From NCBI RefSeq assembly GCF_014204895.1, contig NZ_JACHMF010000001.1:5146001-5210000 (forward strand): DNA of 64,000 bases, in the 5' to 3' direction. Below, in pieces: positions 36,526 to 43,800 of the stretch. The notes under the pieces were generated by a model. The model was not told the origin of the DNA. It saw only the letters and a program-made list of their open reading frames with translations, and searched no databases. This stretch comes from Paractinoplanes abujensis (GTDB lineage: Bacteria > Actinomycetota > Actinomycetes > Mycobacteriales > Micromonosporaceae). A program made the position numbers and the translations under genes. Within the stretch, counting starts at the first letter, position 1, and every line of letters starts with the position of its first letter.

Positions 36526-37019
36526 CCGGCCATCGCTGCCTCGGACTCGCTGAGCAGCTTCTCCAGGGCGGCCAACCCGGCCCGCTCGTACGCGGAGACC
36601 TGCTCGTCCTCCAGGTCGAGCATCGCGCCCGTGGCGTCCACGTCGAAACCGTCCCAGTAGCGCAGCACCAGCACGGCCCGGCAGCGCGCCGTCAGCTTGT
36701 GCAGGGCGTCCAGCAGCAGGATCGACTCGGCCTCGACGCCGGCCGCCCCGGCCGAGGCCACGAAGACGTGCTCACGGCGGCGGTTACGGCGGCGGCACGC
36801 CTCCATCAGATCGGAGTAGGCGAAGACGTCCGGGTCGGCCACCGCGCCGCGCCGGCTGTCGGCCACCAGGCGGGCCAGGGTGGCCCTGGTCAGCTCGGAG
36901 GCCATCTGCCAGTCGCCGCACATGAGGAACGCCGTACGGCGCAGCTGGGGCAGGCGGCTGGTCACGAACTCGCGCAGGGCTGCTTCATTCTCTTCGGCAG
37001 CGCTCGTGTCGCCGGACAT
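36522..37019 (-). CDS. ECF/SigE-family-like RNA polymerase sigma factor
   Basis: A 165-residue sigma-70-like protein. REFVTSRLPQLRRTAFLMCGD is the start of region 2 and LHKLTARCRAVLVLRYWDGFDVDATGAML is region 4. It resembles the short SigE-type ECF sigma factors of actinomycetes, but region 2 is diverged. ATG 37019 is unusual: the consensus AAAGGAGG ends one base before it, too close for normal initiation. A GTG at 37070 would avoid this and add 17 residues. Confidence 0.75.
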   Translation of the reverse strand: MSGDTSAAEENEAALREFVTSRLPQLRRTAFLMCGDWQMASELTRATLARLVADSRRGAVADPDVFAYSDLMEACRRRNRRREHVFVASAGAAGVEAESILLLDALHKLTARCRAVLVLRYWDGFDVDATGAMLDLEDEQVSAYERAGLAALEKLLSESEAAMAG

Positions 37020-37066
37020 ACCTCCTTTATAGGTGGCAAAAGGCCCACTTCGGTGCCGAACGGCGA

Positions 37067-37717
37067 TCACGCGACTCGAACGGCGACTTCCACCAGACGC
37101 ACCAGATCGGCCAGATCGGCCTCGAACTCGTCATCACTGTCCGTCGCCACGGTGGTCGCGCCAGTCACCTCACCGGTCGCATAACCCAGCAGAAACGCCA
37201 AGATCATGCGGGCCAGCCGCGGGACGTGCACCTCCGGCACCCCCGCGTCATGCAGGATCCCGCGCAGAGCCGCCGTGAGCCACGAAGCCGAAGCCCCCGC
37301 CGCGGGCCGGTTCAACAACAGCGGAAACGCACCCGGATGCCGCTTGGCCAACGCCCGCACGGCCCGGCCCAGCGCCCGCAGCCGGTGCCGCCAATCCTCG
37401 GGCCGTTCACCGCCCACATCGTCGCCCAGCTCCAGGCCGAGCAGATCCACCAGGCCGTCGAGGAGGGCGTCCTTGCCCCCCACATACGGGTAGAGCGCCA
37501 TCGACGTGAGCCCGACCCGCTCGGCCACCGCCCGCATCGACATGGCGGCAAGGCCACGCTCGTCGACCAAAGCCAGCGCCTGGTCGAGAATCAGCCGTCT
37601 CTTGTCGTCCACCGGTTCACCGTTCCCGGCCCGGCGGGCCGTCCACCGGGACGCGCCCACCAGGGGCGCCTGGCTCACCCGGTCGAGTGAGCCCACCGGC
37701 TTGCCGGTCTTTATCAT
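37067..37717 (-). CDS. TetR/AcrR-family transcriptional regulator
   Basis: A 216-residue regulator. The DNA-binding domain is about 37-85 (LILDQALALVDERGLAAMSMRAVAERVGLTSMALYPYVGGKDALL) and the C-terminal ligand pocket is TetR_C-like. A GTG at 37613 would remove the first 35 residues and is a plausible alternative start. It overlaps the upstream in-frame extension of the sigma gene but not its preferred reading. No target gene is adjacent on the other strand. Confidence 0.8.
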   Translation of the reverse strand: MIKTGKPVGSLDRVSQAPLVGASRWTARRAGNGEPVDDKRRLILDQALALVDERGLAAMSMRAVAERVGLTSMALYPYVGGKDALLDGLVDLLGLELGDDVGGERPEDWRHRLRALGRAVRALAKRHPGAFPLLLNRPAAGASASWLTAALRGILHDAGVPEVHVPRLARMILAFLLGYATGEVTGATTVATDSDDEFEADLADLVRLVEVAVRVA

Positions 37718-37762
37718 CTCTTATCGCCCGCCGGAGCCCGCGCCGGCTCGCCTCTGCTCGTT

Positions 37763-38260
37763 TCGAGCCGGCTCACCTGGGTTGATCCCGCACCGGCTCA
37801 CCTGGGCGGACCCCGCTCCGGCTCACCTGGGCTCGTCCCGCGCCGGCTCTGCAGCGCTGACCTTCGTCGGCGGGCAGGCCTGCACTTCTCCCCGCGGGTC
37901 CGGCCTCGTCCCGCGGGTCCGGTCTTGTCCCGCAGGCTCGGTCTTGTCCCGCGGGCTCGGTCTTGTCCCTGTGTGCTCGGCCTTCTTCGGCCTTGTCCCG
38001 CGGGTTCGGTCTCGTCCCCGCGGGCTCGCCTTTGTCGGCACGGGCTGGCCTTTGTCGGCGCGGGGCCGCATCTATCGGCGCGGGCCCGGCCTCTGTAGGC
38101 GCGGGCCCGGCCTCTGTCAGCGCGGGGCCTCTGTCGGCGCGGGCCCGGCATCTGTCCCCGCGGGCCCGGCCTCTGCCGACGCGGGGCCTCTGTCGGCGCG
38201 GGCCCGGCATCTGTCAGCGCGGGCCTGGGCTTTGTCAGCGCTGGCCTGGCCTTATCGGCG
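37763..38260. repeat. Three adjacent minisatellite blocks
   Basis: About 500 bases of degenerate GC-rich tandem repeats. Block A (37771-37850) repeats GCTCACCTGGG every 25 bp. Block B (37905-38019) repeats CTTGTCCCGCGGG every 19 bp. Block C (38050-38260) repeats a CTGTCGGCGCGGGCC-type unit, mostly every 21 bp with regular 17-bp units, giving a 59-bp super-repeat. All frames stay open because of the repetition, but none has a start with a ribosome site or known homology. I treat it as non-coding. Confidence 0.75.
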
Positions 38261-38271
38261 CACGGATCCGG

Positions 38272-38511
38272 TCAGCACCAGCGGCCCGGCGGCCGCCCGC
38301 GGCCCGCGGCCCGGCGGCGGGGCCGCACCGCGCCGTGCAGATGCGCGCCCGCCCAGCCCCGCAGCTCGGTGCGGCACGCGCCCCGGCTCGGGCCCGGCTC
38401 GGCGTCGTCCTGGTCGACCGGTGGCTCCTCCACTGCCGGCCCGGCGATCGCCGGAAGGGCCGTGCCCGGCGTCTCCGCGGTCGGCACGGTCTCGTTCTCC
38501 CGTTCCGTCAT
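38272..38511 (-). CDS. Small hypothetical protein
   Basis: A 79-residue ORF starting ATG 38511 with GGAGG four bases upstream, a good ribosome site. The sequence is Glu/Pro-rich at first (TERENETVP) and Arg/Gly-rich at the end (RPRRRAAGRGRPP). It abuts the minisatellites, and its composition may be shaped by local GC bias. I do not recognise it; coding is uncertain. Confidence 0.4.
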   Translation of the reverse strand: MTERENETVPTAETPGTALPAIAGPAVEEPPVDQDDAEPGPSRGACRTELRGWAGAHLHGAVRPRRRAAGRGRPPGRWC

Positions 38512-38958
38512 CTCGCCTCCCCTCAGCATGTTCGCGCTCAATGATCGGCAGCTCGCGGCCCGCTTTTACCCCTGGCGGCCGCAAGTCTGGCGACGCTAGG
38601 ACGACACCATGCCAGGTCACCGACCGAAGTCGTGGCAGGGGCGCACCGCTACTCCGGACTATAGGCGCAAATCATCACAAACCACGCAGGCACGACTCAC
38701 GCCACTCCCACCAAAACCGCAGCAAAGACCCCACCCTGTGGACAACCCGAAGCCCCGCCACCGCCCCTGTGGACAACTCGGCCCGCCGGCTTGACATCGC
38801 GCTAAAGTCTCCATCCAGTCCCCCCGGGTGGGTGGTCAGGGGCGGGGGGCAAGGTGAGGGGTGTAGAGGCCCCCCACACCCGGCCGAGCACCGCACGAGA
38901 CGCGGCGCCCGGCCCCGCTGACACCGGCCCGTCACCGCCCACGTGGCACCCTGGGGGC
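38512..38958. other. Gene-poor stretch upstream of the fatty-acid regulator
   Basis: About 450 bases without a convincing gene. It contains two perfect DnaA-box sequences (38737-38776) and a TTGACA hexamer (38791-38796) that could serve as a -35 element for the regulator gene; no good -10 is at the right spacing. The right end is a G/C-rich run. The longer in-frame reading from 38854 into the regulator looks non-coding. Confidence 0.5.
38737..38776. promoter_or_regulatory. Pair of perfect DnaA boxes
   Basis: TGTGGACAA occurs at 38737-38745 and 38768-38776; its complement TTGTCCACA is the actinomycete DnaA-box consensus. Each is embedded in the 13-bp repeat CCCTGTGGACAAC, and the copies are 31 bp apart, about three helical turns, so two DnaA molecules could bind on the same face. 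They lie about 180 bp upstream of the fasR-like gene. Confidence 0.6.
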
Positions 38959-40155
38959 GTGTCTGAGAGCGCACCACCCCGGGGAGCCGCCAAACCACCC
39001 CCCGCCGCCACCCTGCGGCGCATCGAGCGGCACGCCGGCGTCCTGGCGACCTCGGCCGTGGCGCGCATGGATGAGACGCTCCCCTGGTTCCGTGCCCTGC
39101 CGGCCGATCAGCGGTCGCAGGTCATGCTGGTGGCGCAGGCCGGTGTGCGGTCGCTGGTCGAGTGGCTGCGTTCGGGCGGCGTGGTCGCGGCGGCCACGCA
39201 GGAGATCTCCGACGAGGTGTTCGCGGCCGCGCCGCGGGCGCTGGCCCGGTCGATCACGCTGACCCAGACCGTGCAGCTGATCAAGGTCACGATCGATGTG
39301 GCCGAGGCCGAGGTGGCCGCGCTGGCCGCGCCGGGTGAGGAGGAGCCGCTGCTGCAGGCCATCCTCAAGTTCTCGCGCGAGATCGCCTTTTCGGCGGCCC
39401 GGGTCTATGCGCGCGCCGCCGAGTCGCGGGGCGCGTGGGACGCCCGGCTGCAGGCCCTGCTGGTCGACGCCTTGCTGCGGGGCGACTCCTCCGATGTGCT
39501 GGCCAGCCGGGCCGCGGCGCTGGGCTGGGCCGACGCGCCGCCGGTGGCCGTGGTGGTGGGGCGGTCGCCGGGCGGCGACATCACGGCCGTGCTGCACGCG
39601 GTCTACCGGGCCGCCCGCCGGGCCCGCATCGAGGTGATCGGCGGGGTGCACGGCGACCGCCTGGTGGTGGTGATGGGTGGCGCGACCGATCCGGTGGCCA
39701 TTGCGGGGGCGCTCGCGGAAACTTTCGGGGAGGGCCCGATTGTGGTGGGGCCGGCGGTGCCGTCGCTCGATCAGGCCACCGAGTCGGCGCGGGCTGCCCT
39801 GGCCGGTTTCCGGGCCGCTCCGGCCTGGCCCGGCGCGCCCAATCCGGTGGCCGCCGATGATCTGCTGCCCGAGCGGGCCCTGGCCGGCGACATGGAGGCC
39901 CGGCGCACTTTGCGCCACGACGCGTACGGGGCTTTGACCCGCGCCGGCAGCGGGCTGATCGAGACGTTGGACGCGTTTTTCGCCACGGGCGGGGTGCTCG
40001 AGAGCGCCGCCCGTGAGCTCTTCGTGCATCCGAACACTATTCGTTACCGGCTGAAACGGGTCACGGAGGTCACCGGTCTGTCGCCGCTGGACGGCCGGGA
40101 CGCGTTCGCGCTGCGCATCGCCCTGGCGGTGGGCCGCCTCGATCCCGCGACGTAG
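38959..40155 (+). CDS. fasR: PucR/FasR-type regulator of fatty-acid synthesis
   Basis: A 398-residue protein with a diverged sensory N-terminus and a C-terminal PucR-type helix-turn-helix (about 350-395, TGGVLESAARELFVHPNTIRYRLKRVTEVTG). The position directly before fabD-fabH-acpP-fabF matches the FasR activator of Streptomyces coelicolor, which switches on that operon. GTG 38959 is chosen; a longer in-frame version from 38854 is possible. The ligand is unknown, perhaps an acyl-CoA or malonyl derivative. Confidence 0.85.
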   Translation: MSESAPPRGAAKPPPAATLRRIERHAGVLATSAVARMDETLPWFRALPADQRSQVMLVAQAGVRSLVEWLRSGGVVAAATQEISDEVFAAAPRALARSITLTQTVQLIKVTIDVAEAEVAALAAPGEEEPLLQAILKFSREIAFSAARVYARAAESRGAWDARLQALLVDALLRGDSSDVLASRAAALGWADAPPVAVVVGRSPGGDITAVLHAVYRAARRARIEVIGGVHGDRLVVVMGGATDPVAIAGALAETFGEGPIVVGPAVPSLDQATESARAALAGFRAAPAWPGAPNPVAADDLLPERALAGDMEARRTLRHDAYGALTRAGSGLIETLDAFFATGGVLESAARELFVHPNTIRYRLKRVTEVTGLSPLDGRDAFALRIALAVGRLDPAT

Positions 40156-40260
40156 CCGACTCAGCGCAGCCGGCCGGAAAAGCGACGTAGCTCACCTCGA
40201 GCTCACCCACCCTGAACAGGCCTTCAAATACGGACAAAGAGGGGTGATTTCCGGGCCGTC

Positions 40261-40293
40261 TTGTAGGGTTCCCACAACAGCAATCGTAGGGTT
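40261..40293. promoter_or_regulatory. Candidate FasR-type site upstream of fabD
   Basis: An imperfect palindrome TTGTAGGGTTCCCACAA (40261-40277) plus a second GTAGGGTT at 40286-40293, so that octamer repeats every 23 bp (about two helical turns). Location in the fasR-fabD gap and the repeat structure suit a regulator dimer. The assignment to FasR is inferred. Confidence 0.55.
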
Positions 40294-40345
40294 TGGTAGA
40301 CGCCGTCAGCCCCGCAACCGCGGCCCATCCGGAAGAGTCGAAGAC

Positions 40346-41290
40346 GTGCTCGCCGTTCTCTCCCCCGGCCAGGGTTCCCAGAAGCCCGGCTTCCTGACCC
40401 CGTGGCTCACCCTGCCCGGCGCCGACACCAAGCTGCGCTGGTGGTCCGCGCTCGCCGGGGTCGACCTGCTGCATCTCGGCACCGTGGCCGAGGCCGACGA
40501 GATCAAGGACACCGCCCGTACGCAGCCGCTGCTGGTCGCGGCCTCCCTGCTCGCCGCGGGTGAGTTGCCGCTGGAGCAGGTCGACGTGGTCGCCGGGCAC
40601 AGCGTCGGCGAGCTGGGCGCGACGGCCCTCGCCGGTGTGCTTTCGGCCGAGGCCGCGATCGCCCTGGCCGGCGTACGGGGAAGGGAAATGGCCGCCGCCT
40701 GCGCGCTCGAGCCGACGGGCATGAGCGCCGTGCTCGGGGGTGACGCCGACGAGGTGCTGGCCGCGCTCGACAAGCACGGGCTGCACCCGGCCAACCGCAA
40801 CGCCACCGGCCAGGTCGTCGCCGCGGGCCCGCTCGACGGGCTGGCCCAGCTGGCCGCCGAGCCGCCCGTGAAGGCCCGCGTCCGCGCGCTCGAGGTCGCC
40901 GGCGCCTTCCACACGCCCTACATGGCCCCGGCTGAGGCTGCGCTGGCCGCTGTCGCCGGTGCCGTCACCGTCGCCGACCCGGCCCGGACGCTGCTCTCCG
41001 ACCTGGACGGCACGGCCGTGACACAGGGCCGCGAGATGGTCGGGCGCCTGGTCCGCCAGGTCACCGCGCCCGTCCGCTGGGACCTGGTGATGCGCACATT
41101 GGCCGATCTCGGTGTCACCGGCGTGCTCGAGCTGCCGCCCGCCGGCACCCTGGCCGGGCTGGTGAAGCGCGAGCTCAAGGGCGACGGGGCCCCTGAGATC
41201 GTCACCCTCAACACGCCGGACGACCTGCCCGCCGCGCGCGACCTGATCGCCCGGCACAGTGGGCACCAGATCGAAGGAGCAACACGATGA
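40346..41290 (+). CDS. fabD: Malonyl-CoA:ACP transacylase
   Basis: A 314-residue enzyme transferring malonyl groups from CoA to ACP. The nucleophile is Ser86 in GHSVGELGA; LSPGQGSQ near the start is the other FabD motif, and the active-site His is in AFHTPYM. GTG 40346 follows GGAAGA; an in-frame ATG at 40244 lies in the regulatory gap. fabH overlaps its stop (ATGA), so the operon is tightly coupled. Confidence 0.93.
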   Translation: MLAVLSPGQGSQKPGFLTPWLTLPGADTKLRWWSALAGVDLLHLGTVAEADEIKDTARTQPLLVAASLLAAGELPLEQVDVVAGHSVGELGATALAGVLSAEAAIALAGVRGREMAAACALEPTGMSAVLGGDADEVLAALDKHGLHPANRNATGQVVAAGPLDGLAQLAAEPPVKARVRALEVAGAFHTPYMAPAEAALAAVAGAVTVADPARTLLSDLDGTAVTQGREMVGRLVRQVTAPVRWDLVMRTLADLGVTGVLELPPAGTLAGLVKRELKGDGAPEIVTLNTPDDLPAARDLIARHSGHQIEGATR

Positions 41291-42237
41291 CCGCCGGCAC
41301 CCGCATCCTCGCGATGGGGCATTACCAGCCCTCGCGCATCGTCACCAACGACGACCTCGCGGCGACGATCGACACCAACGACGAGTGGATCAAGAGCCGG
41401 GTCGGCATCGCGGAGCGGCGCATCGCCGACGGTGAGTCGGTCGCCGACATGGCCACTTTCGCGGCCGAGAAGGCGCTGGCCGCCTCGGGTCTGACCGCGG
41501 CCGACATCGACCTGGTCACCGTGGCCACCTGTTCGTCGATCGACCGCTGCCCCAACGTGGCGACCCGGGTCGCGGCACGCCTCGGCATCAACGCCCCGGC
41601 GGCGTACGACCTCAACACCGCGTGCTCCGGCTTCTCGTACGCGCTGGGCACCGCCGACCACGCGATCCGGGCCGGCGCCTCGCGTAACGCCCTGGTGATC
41701 GGGGCCGAGAAGCTGTCGGACGTCACCGACTGGACGAACCGCACGACCGCCGTGCTCTTCGGCGACGGCGCGGGCGCCGCGATCGTGACCGGGGTGGCCG
41801 ACGACGAGCAGCCCGGCATCGGCCCGGTGCTGTGGGGTTCGGCCCCCGACAAGGGCGACGCGCTGCGGATCGAGGGCTGGCAGCCCTACATCGAGCAGGA
41901 CGGTCAGACGGTGTTCCGCTGGGCCACCACCGCGCTCGCCCCGTTCGCGCTCGAGACGTGCGAGAAGGCCGGAATCAAGCCGTCCGAGCTGGCCGCCTTC
42001 GTGCCGCATCAGGCCAACACCCGCATCATCGACGGCATCGTCAAGCGGCTCGGCCTGGGCCCTGAGGTCGTCGTGGCCAAGGACATCGTGCACTCGGGCA
42101 ACACCTCCGCGGCCAGTGTGCCGCTGGCCCTGTCGAAGTTGATCGAGAGTGGCGAGGTCGCCTCGGGCGCCCCGGTGCTGCTCTTCGGCTTCGGCGGCGG
42201 CCTCACCTACGCCGGCCAGGTCATTCGCTGTCCGTAA
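41287..42237 (+). CDS. fabH: 3-oxoacyl-ACP synthase III
   Basis: A 316-residue condensing enzyme that starts fatty-acid chains by joining acyl-CoA and malonyl-ACP. The triad is Cys113 (NTACSGF), His241 (PHQANTRI) and Asn272 (SGNTSAAS), as in E. coli FabH. Start ATGA overlaps fabD. In actinomycetes FabH accepts branched-chain primers; the fused E1 enzyme nearby could supply these, though that is inference. Confidence 0.95.
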   Translation: MTAGTRILAMGHYQPSRIVTNDDLAATIDTNDEWIKSRVGIAERRIADGESVADMATFAAEKALAASGLTAADIDLVTVATCSSIDRCPNVATRVAARLGINAPAAYDLNTACSGFSYALGTADHAIRAGASRNALVIGAEKLSDVTDWTNRTTAVLFGDGAGAAIVTGVADDEQPGIGPVLWGSAPDKGDALRIEGWQPYIEQDGQTVFRWATTALAPFALETCEKAGIKPSELAAFVPHQANTRIIDGIVKRLGLGPEVVVAKDIVHSGNTSAASVPLALSKLIESGEVASGAPVLLFGFGGGLTYAGQVIRCP

Positions 42238-42286
42238 GCGTTGATCAACCGGAACAGTCCCACCTTTTGAGAGGAAACACCTGACA

Positions 42287-42529
42287 ATGGCTACTCGCGA
42301 AGAGATCACTTCGGGCCTCGCCGAGATCCTCGAGGAGGTCGCCGGCGTGAACCCGGACGACGTCGCCGAGGGCAAGTCCTTCACCGACGACCTGGACGTC
42401 GACTCGCTGTCCATGGTCGAGGTCGTGGTGGCCGCCGAGGAGAAGTTCGGCGTCAAGATCCCCGACAACGAGGTCCAGAACCTGAAGACCGTCGGTGACG
42501 CCGTCAGCTACATCGAGGCGAACCACTGA
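42287..42529 (+). CDS. acpP: Acyl carrier protein
   Basis: An 80-residue acidic carrier protein. The 4'-phosphopantetheine site is Ser40 in DVDSLSMVEVV. It carries growing acyl chains between FabD, FabH and FabF. A ribosome site GAGAGGAAA lies ten bases before the ATG. It sits 50 bp after fabH and directly before fabF. Confidence 0.96.
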   Translation: MATREEITSGLAEILEEVAGVNPDDVAEGKSFTDDLDVDSLSMVEVVVAAEEKFGVKIPDNEVQNLKTVGDAVSYIEANH

Positions 42530-42530
42530 C

Positions 42531-43757
42531 ATGAGCAACGTCGACGTCGTCGTCACCGGGCTCGGCGCGACCACCCCGTTGGGCGGGGACGTCGCGTCCA
42601 CCTGGGACGCCATGCTCGCGGGCCGCTCCGGGGTGGGTCACCTCACCCAGGAGTGGGCTCAGCAGCTCACCGTACGCATCGGGGCCCAGCTCAAGGTCGA
42701 CCCGTCCGAGGTCATCGAGCGGGTGCGGATGCGCCGGCTCGACCGTTCCGAGGCGATCGCCCTGATCGCCGCGAAGCAGGCCTGGGCCGACTCCGGTCTC
42801 GAGGAGGCCGGGCTCGACAAGGAGCGCCTGGCCGTCAGCTTCGGCAGCGGAATAGGGGGTGCGACCACCCTCCTCGACCAGGACGACATCCTTGAGGCGT
42901 CGGGGCAGCGCAAGGTCAGCCCGCACACGGTGCCGATGCTCATGCCCAACGGCCCGGCCGCCTGGGTCGGCATCGAGTTGCAGGCCCGGGCCGGGGTGCA
43001 CGCCATGGCCAGCGCCTGCGCGACCGGGGCCGAGGCCATGTCGCTCGGCCTCGACATCATCCGCTCCGGCCGGGCCGACGTGGTCGTGGCCGGCGGCACC
43101 GAGGCGGTTATCCACCCGCTGCCGTACGCCGGTTTCGCCAACATGCGGGCCATGTCGACCCGCAACGACGAGCCGGAGAAGGCCTCCCGCCCCTGGGACA
43201 AGGGTCGTGACGGGTTCGTCTTCGGCGAGGGCGCGGGCACGCTGGTGCTCGAGCGGGCCGACCACGCGAAGGCCCGCGGCGCGAAGATCTACGCGCGGCT
43301 GGCCGGCGCCGGCATCACCTCGGACGGTTTCGACATCGTGCAGCCCGACCCGGAGTGCAAGGGCGGTTCTCGCGCGATGGCCAAGGCGCTGCGCGACGCC
43401 GGTCTCACCGGCGCCGACATCGCCCACGTCAACGCCCACGCCACGTCGACCCCGGCCGGCGACATGGGCGAGATCATCGGCATCAAGGCCGCGGTGGGCA
43501 CCCACCCGGTGATCACCTCGACCAAGTCGATGTCCGGCCACCTGCTGGGCGCGGCGGGTGCGCTCGAGTCGATCGCCACCATCCTGGCCATCCGGGACAG
43601 CGTGGTTCCCCCCACGATCAACCTGGACGACCCGGACGACAAGCTCGACCTCGACGTGGCGGCGCACAAGGCCCGTCAGCTCGACATCCCCGCCGCCATG
43701 AACAACTCGTTCGGCTTCGGCGGCCACAACGTGGCGCTGGTCTTCACCCGCGCCTGA
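42531..43757 (+). CDS. fabF: 3-oxoacyl-ACP synthase II
   Basis: A 408-residue elongating condensing enzyme. The catalytic Cys163 (SACATGAEAM), His303 (NAHATSTPAGD) and His337 (KSMSGHLLGA, with Lys332) match FabF. The start ATG 42531 is one base after the acpP stop. In Mycobacterium the equivalent genes are kasA/kasB. A strong hairpin ends the operon. Confidence 0.95.
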   Translation: MSNVDVVVTGLGATTPLGGDVASTWDAMLAGRSGVGHLTQEWAQQLTVRIGAQLKVDPSEVIERVRMRRLDRSEAIALIAAKQAWADSGLEEAGLDKERLAVSFGSGIGGATTLLDQDDILEASGQRKVSPHTVPMLMPNGPAAWVGIELQARAGVHAMASACATGAEAMSLGLDIIRSGRADVVVAGGTEAVIHPLPYAGFANMRAMSTRNDEPEKASRPWDKGRDGFVFGEGAGTLVLERADHAKARGAKIYARLAGAGITSDGFDIVQPDPECKGGSRAMAKALRDAGLTGADIAHVNAHATSTPAGDMGEIIGIKAAVGTHPVITSTKSMSGHLLGAAGALESIATILAIRDSVVPPTINLDDPDDKLDLDVAAHKARQLDIPAAMNNSFGFGGHNVALVFTRA

Positions 43758-43769
43758 GCCTTCGACGAG

Positions 43770-43800
43770 AAGGGCCCGGCCGCGCCGGCCGGGCCCTTTT
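43770..43800. terminator. Terminator of the fab operon
   Basis: Thirteen-base stem (43770-43782 with 43786-43798, arm AAGGGCCCGGC plus CG) with a three-base loop and TTTT. The convergent GH3 gene stops at its far edge, so it can work in both directions. Confidence 0.85.

Noticed and set aside
37763-38260. CRISPR array
   Set aside because: Repeat units are adjacent with no unique spacers, and no cas genes are nearby.
37506-38921. Open frames on both strands through the minisatellites, encoding Arg/Pro/Ala repeats
   Set aside because: They follow the tandem repeats mechanically, with no ribosome sites or homology. The 17- and 20-bp units break any reading frame in phase.
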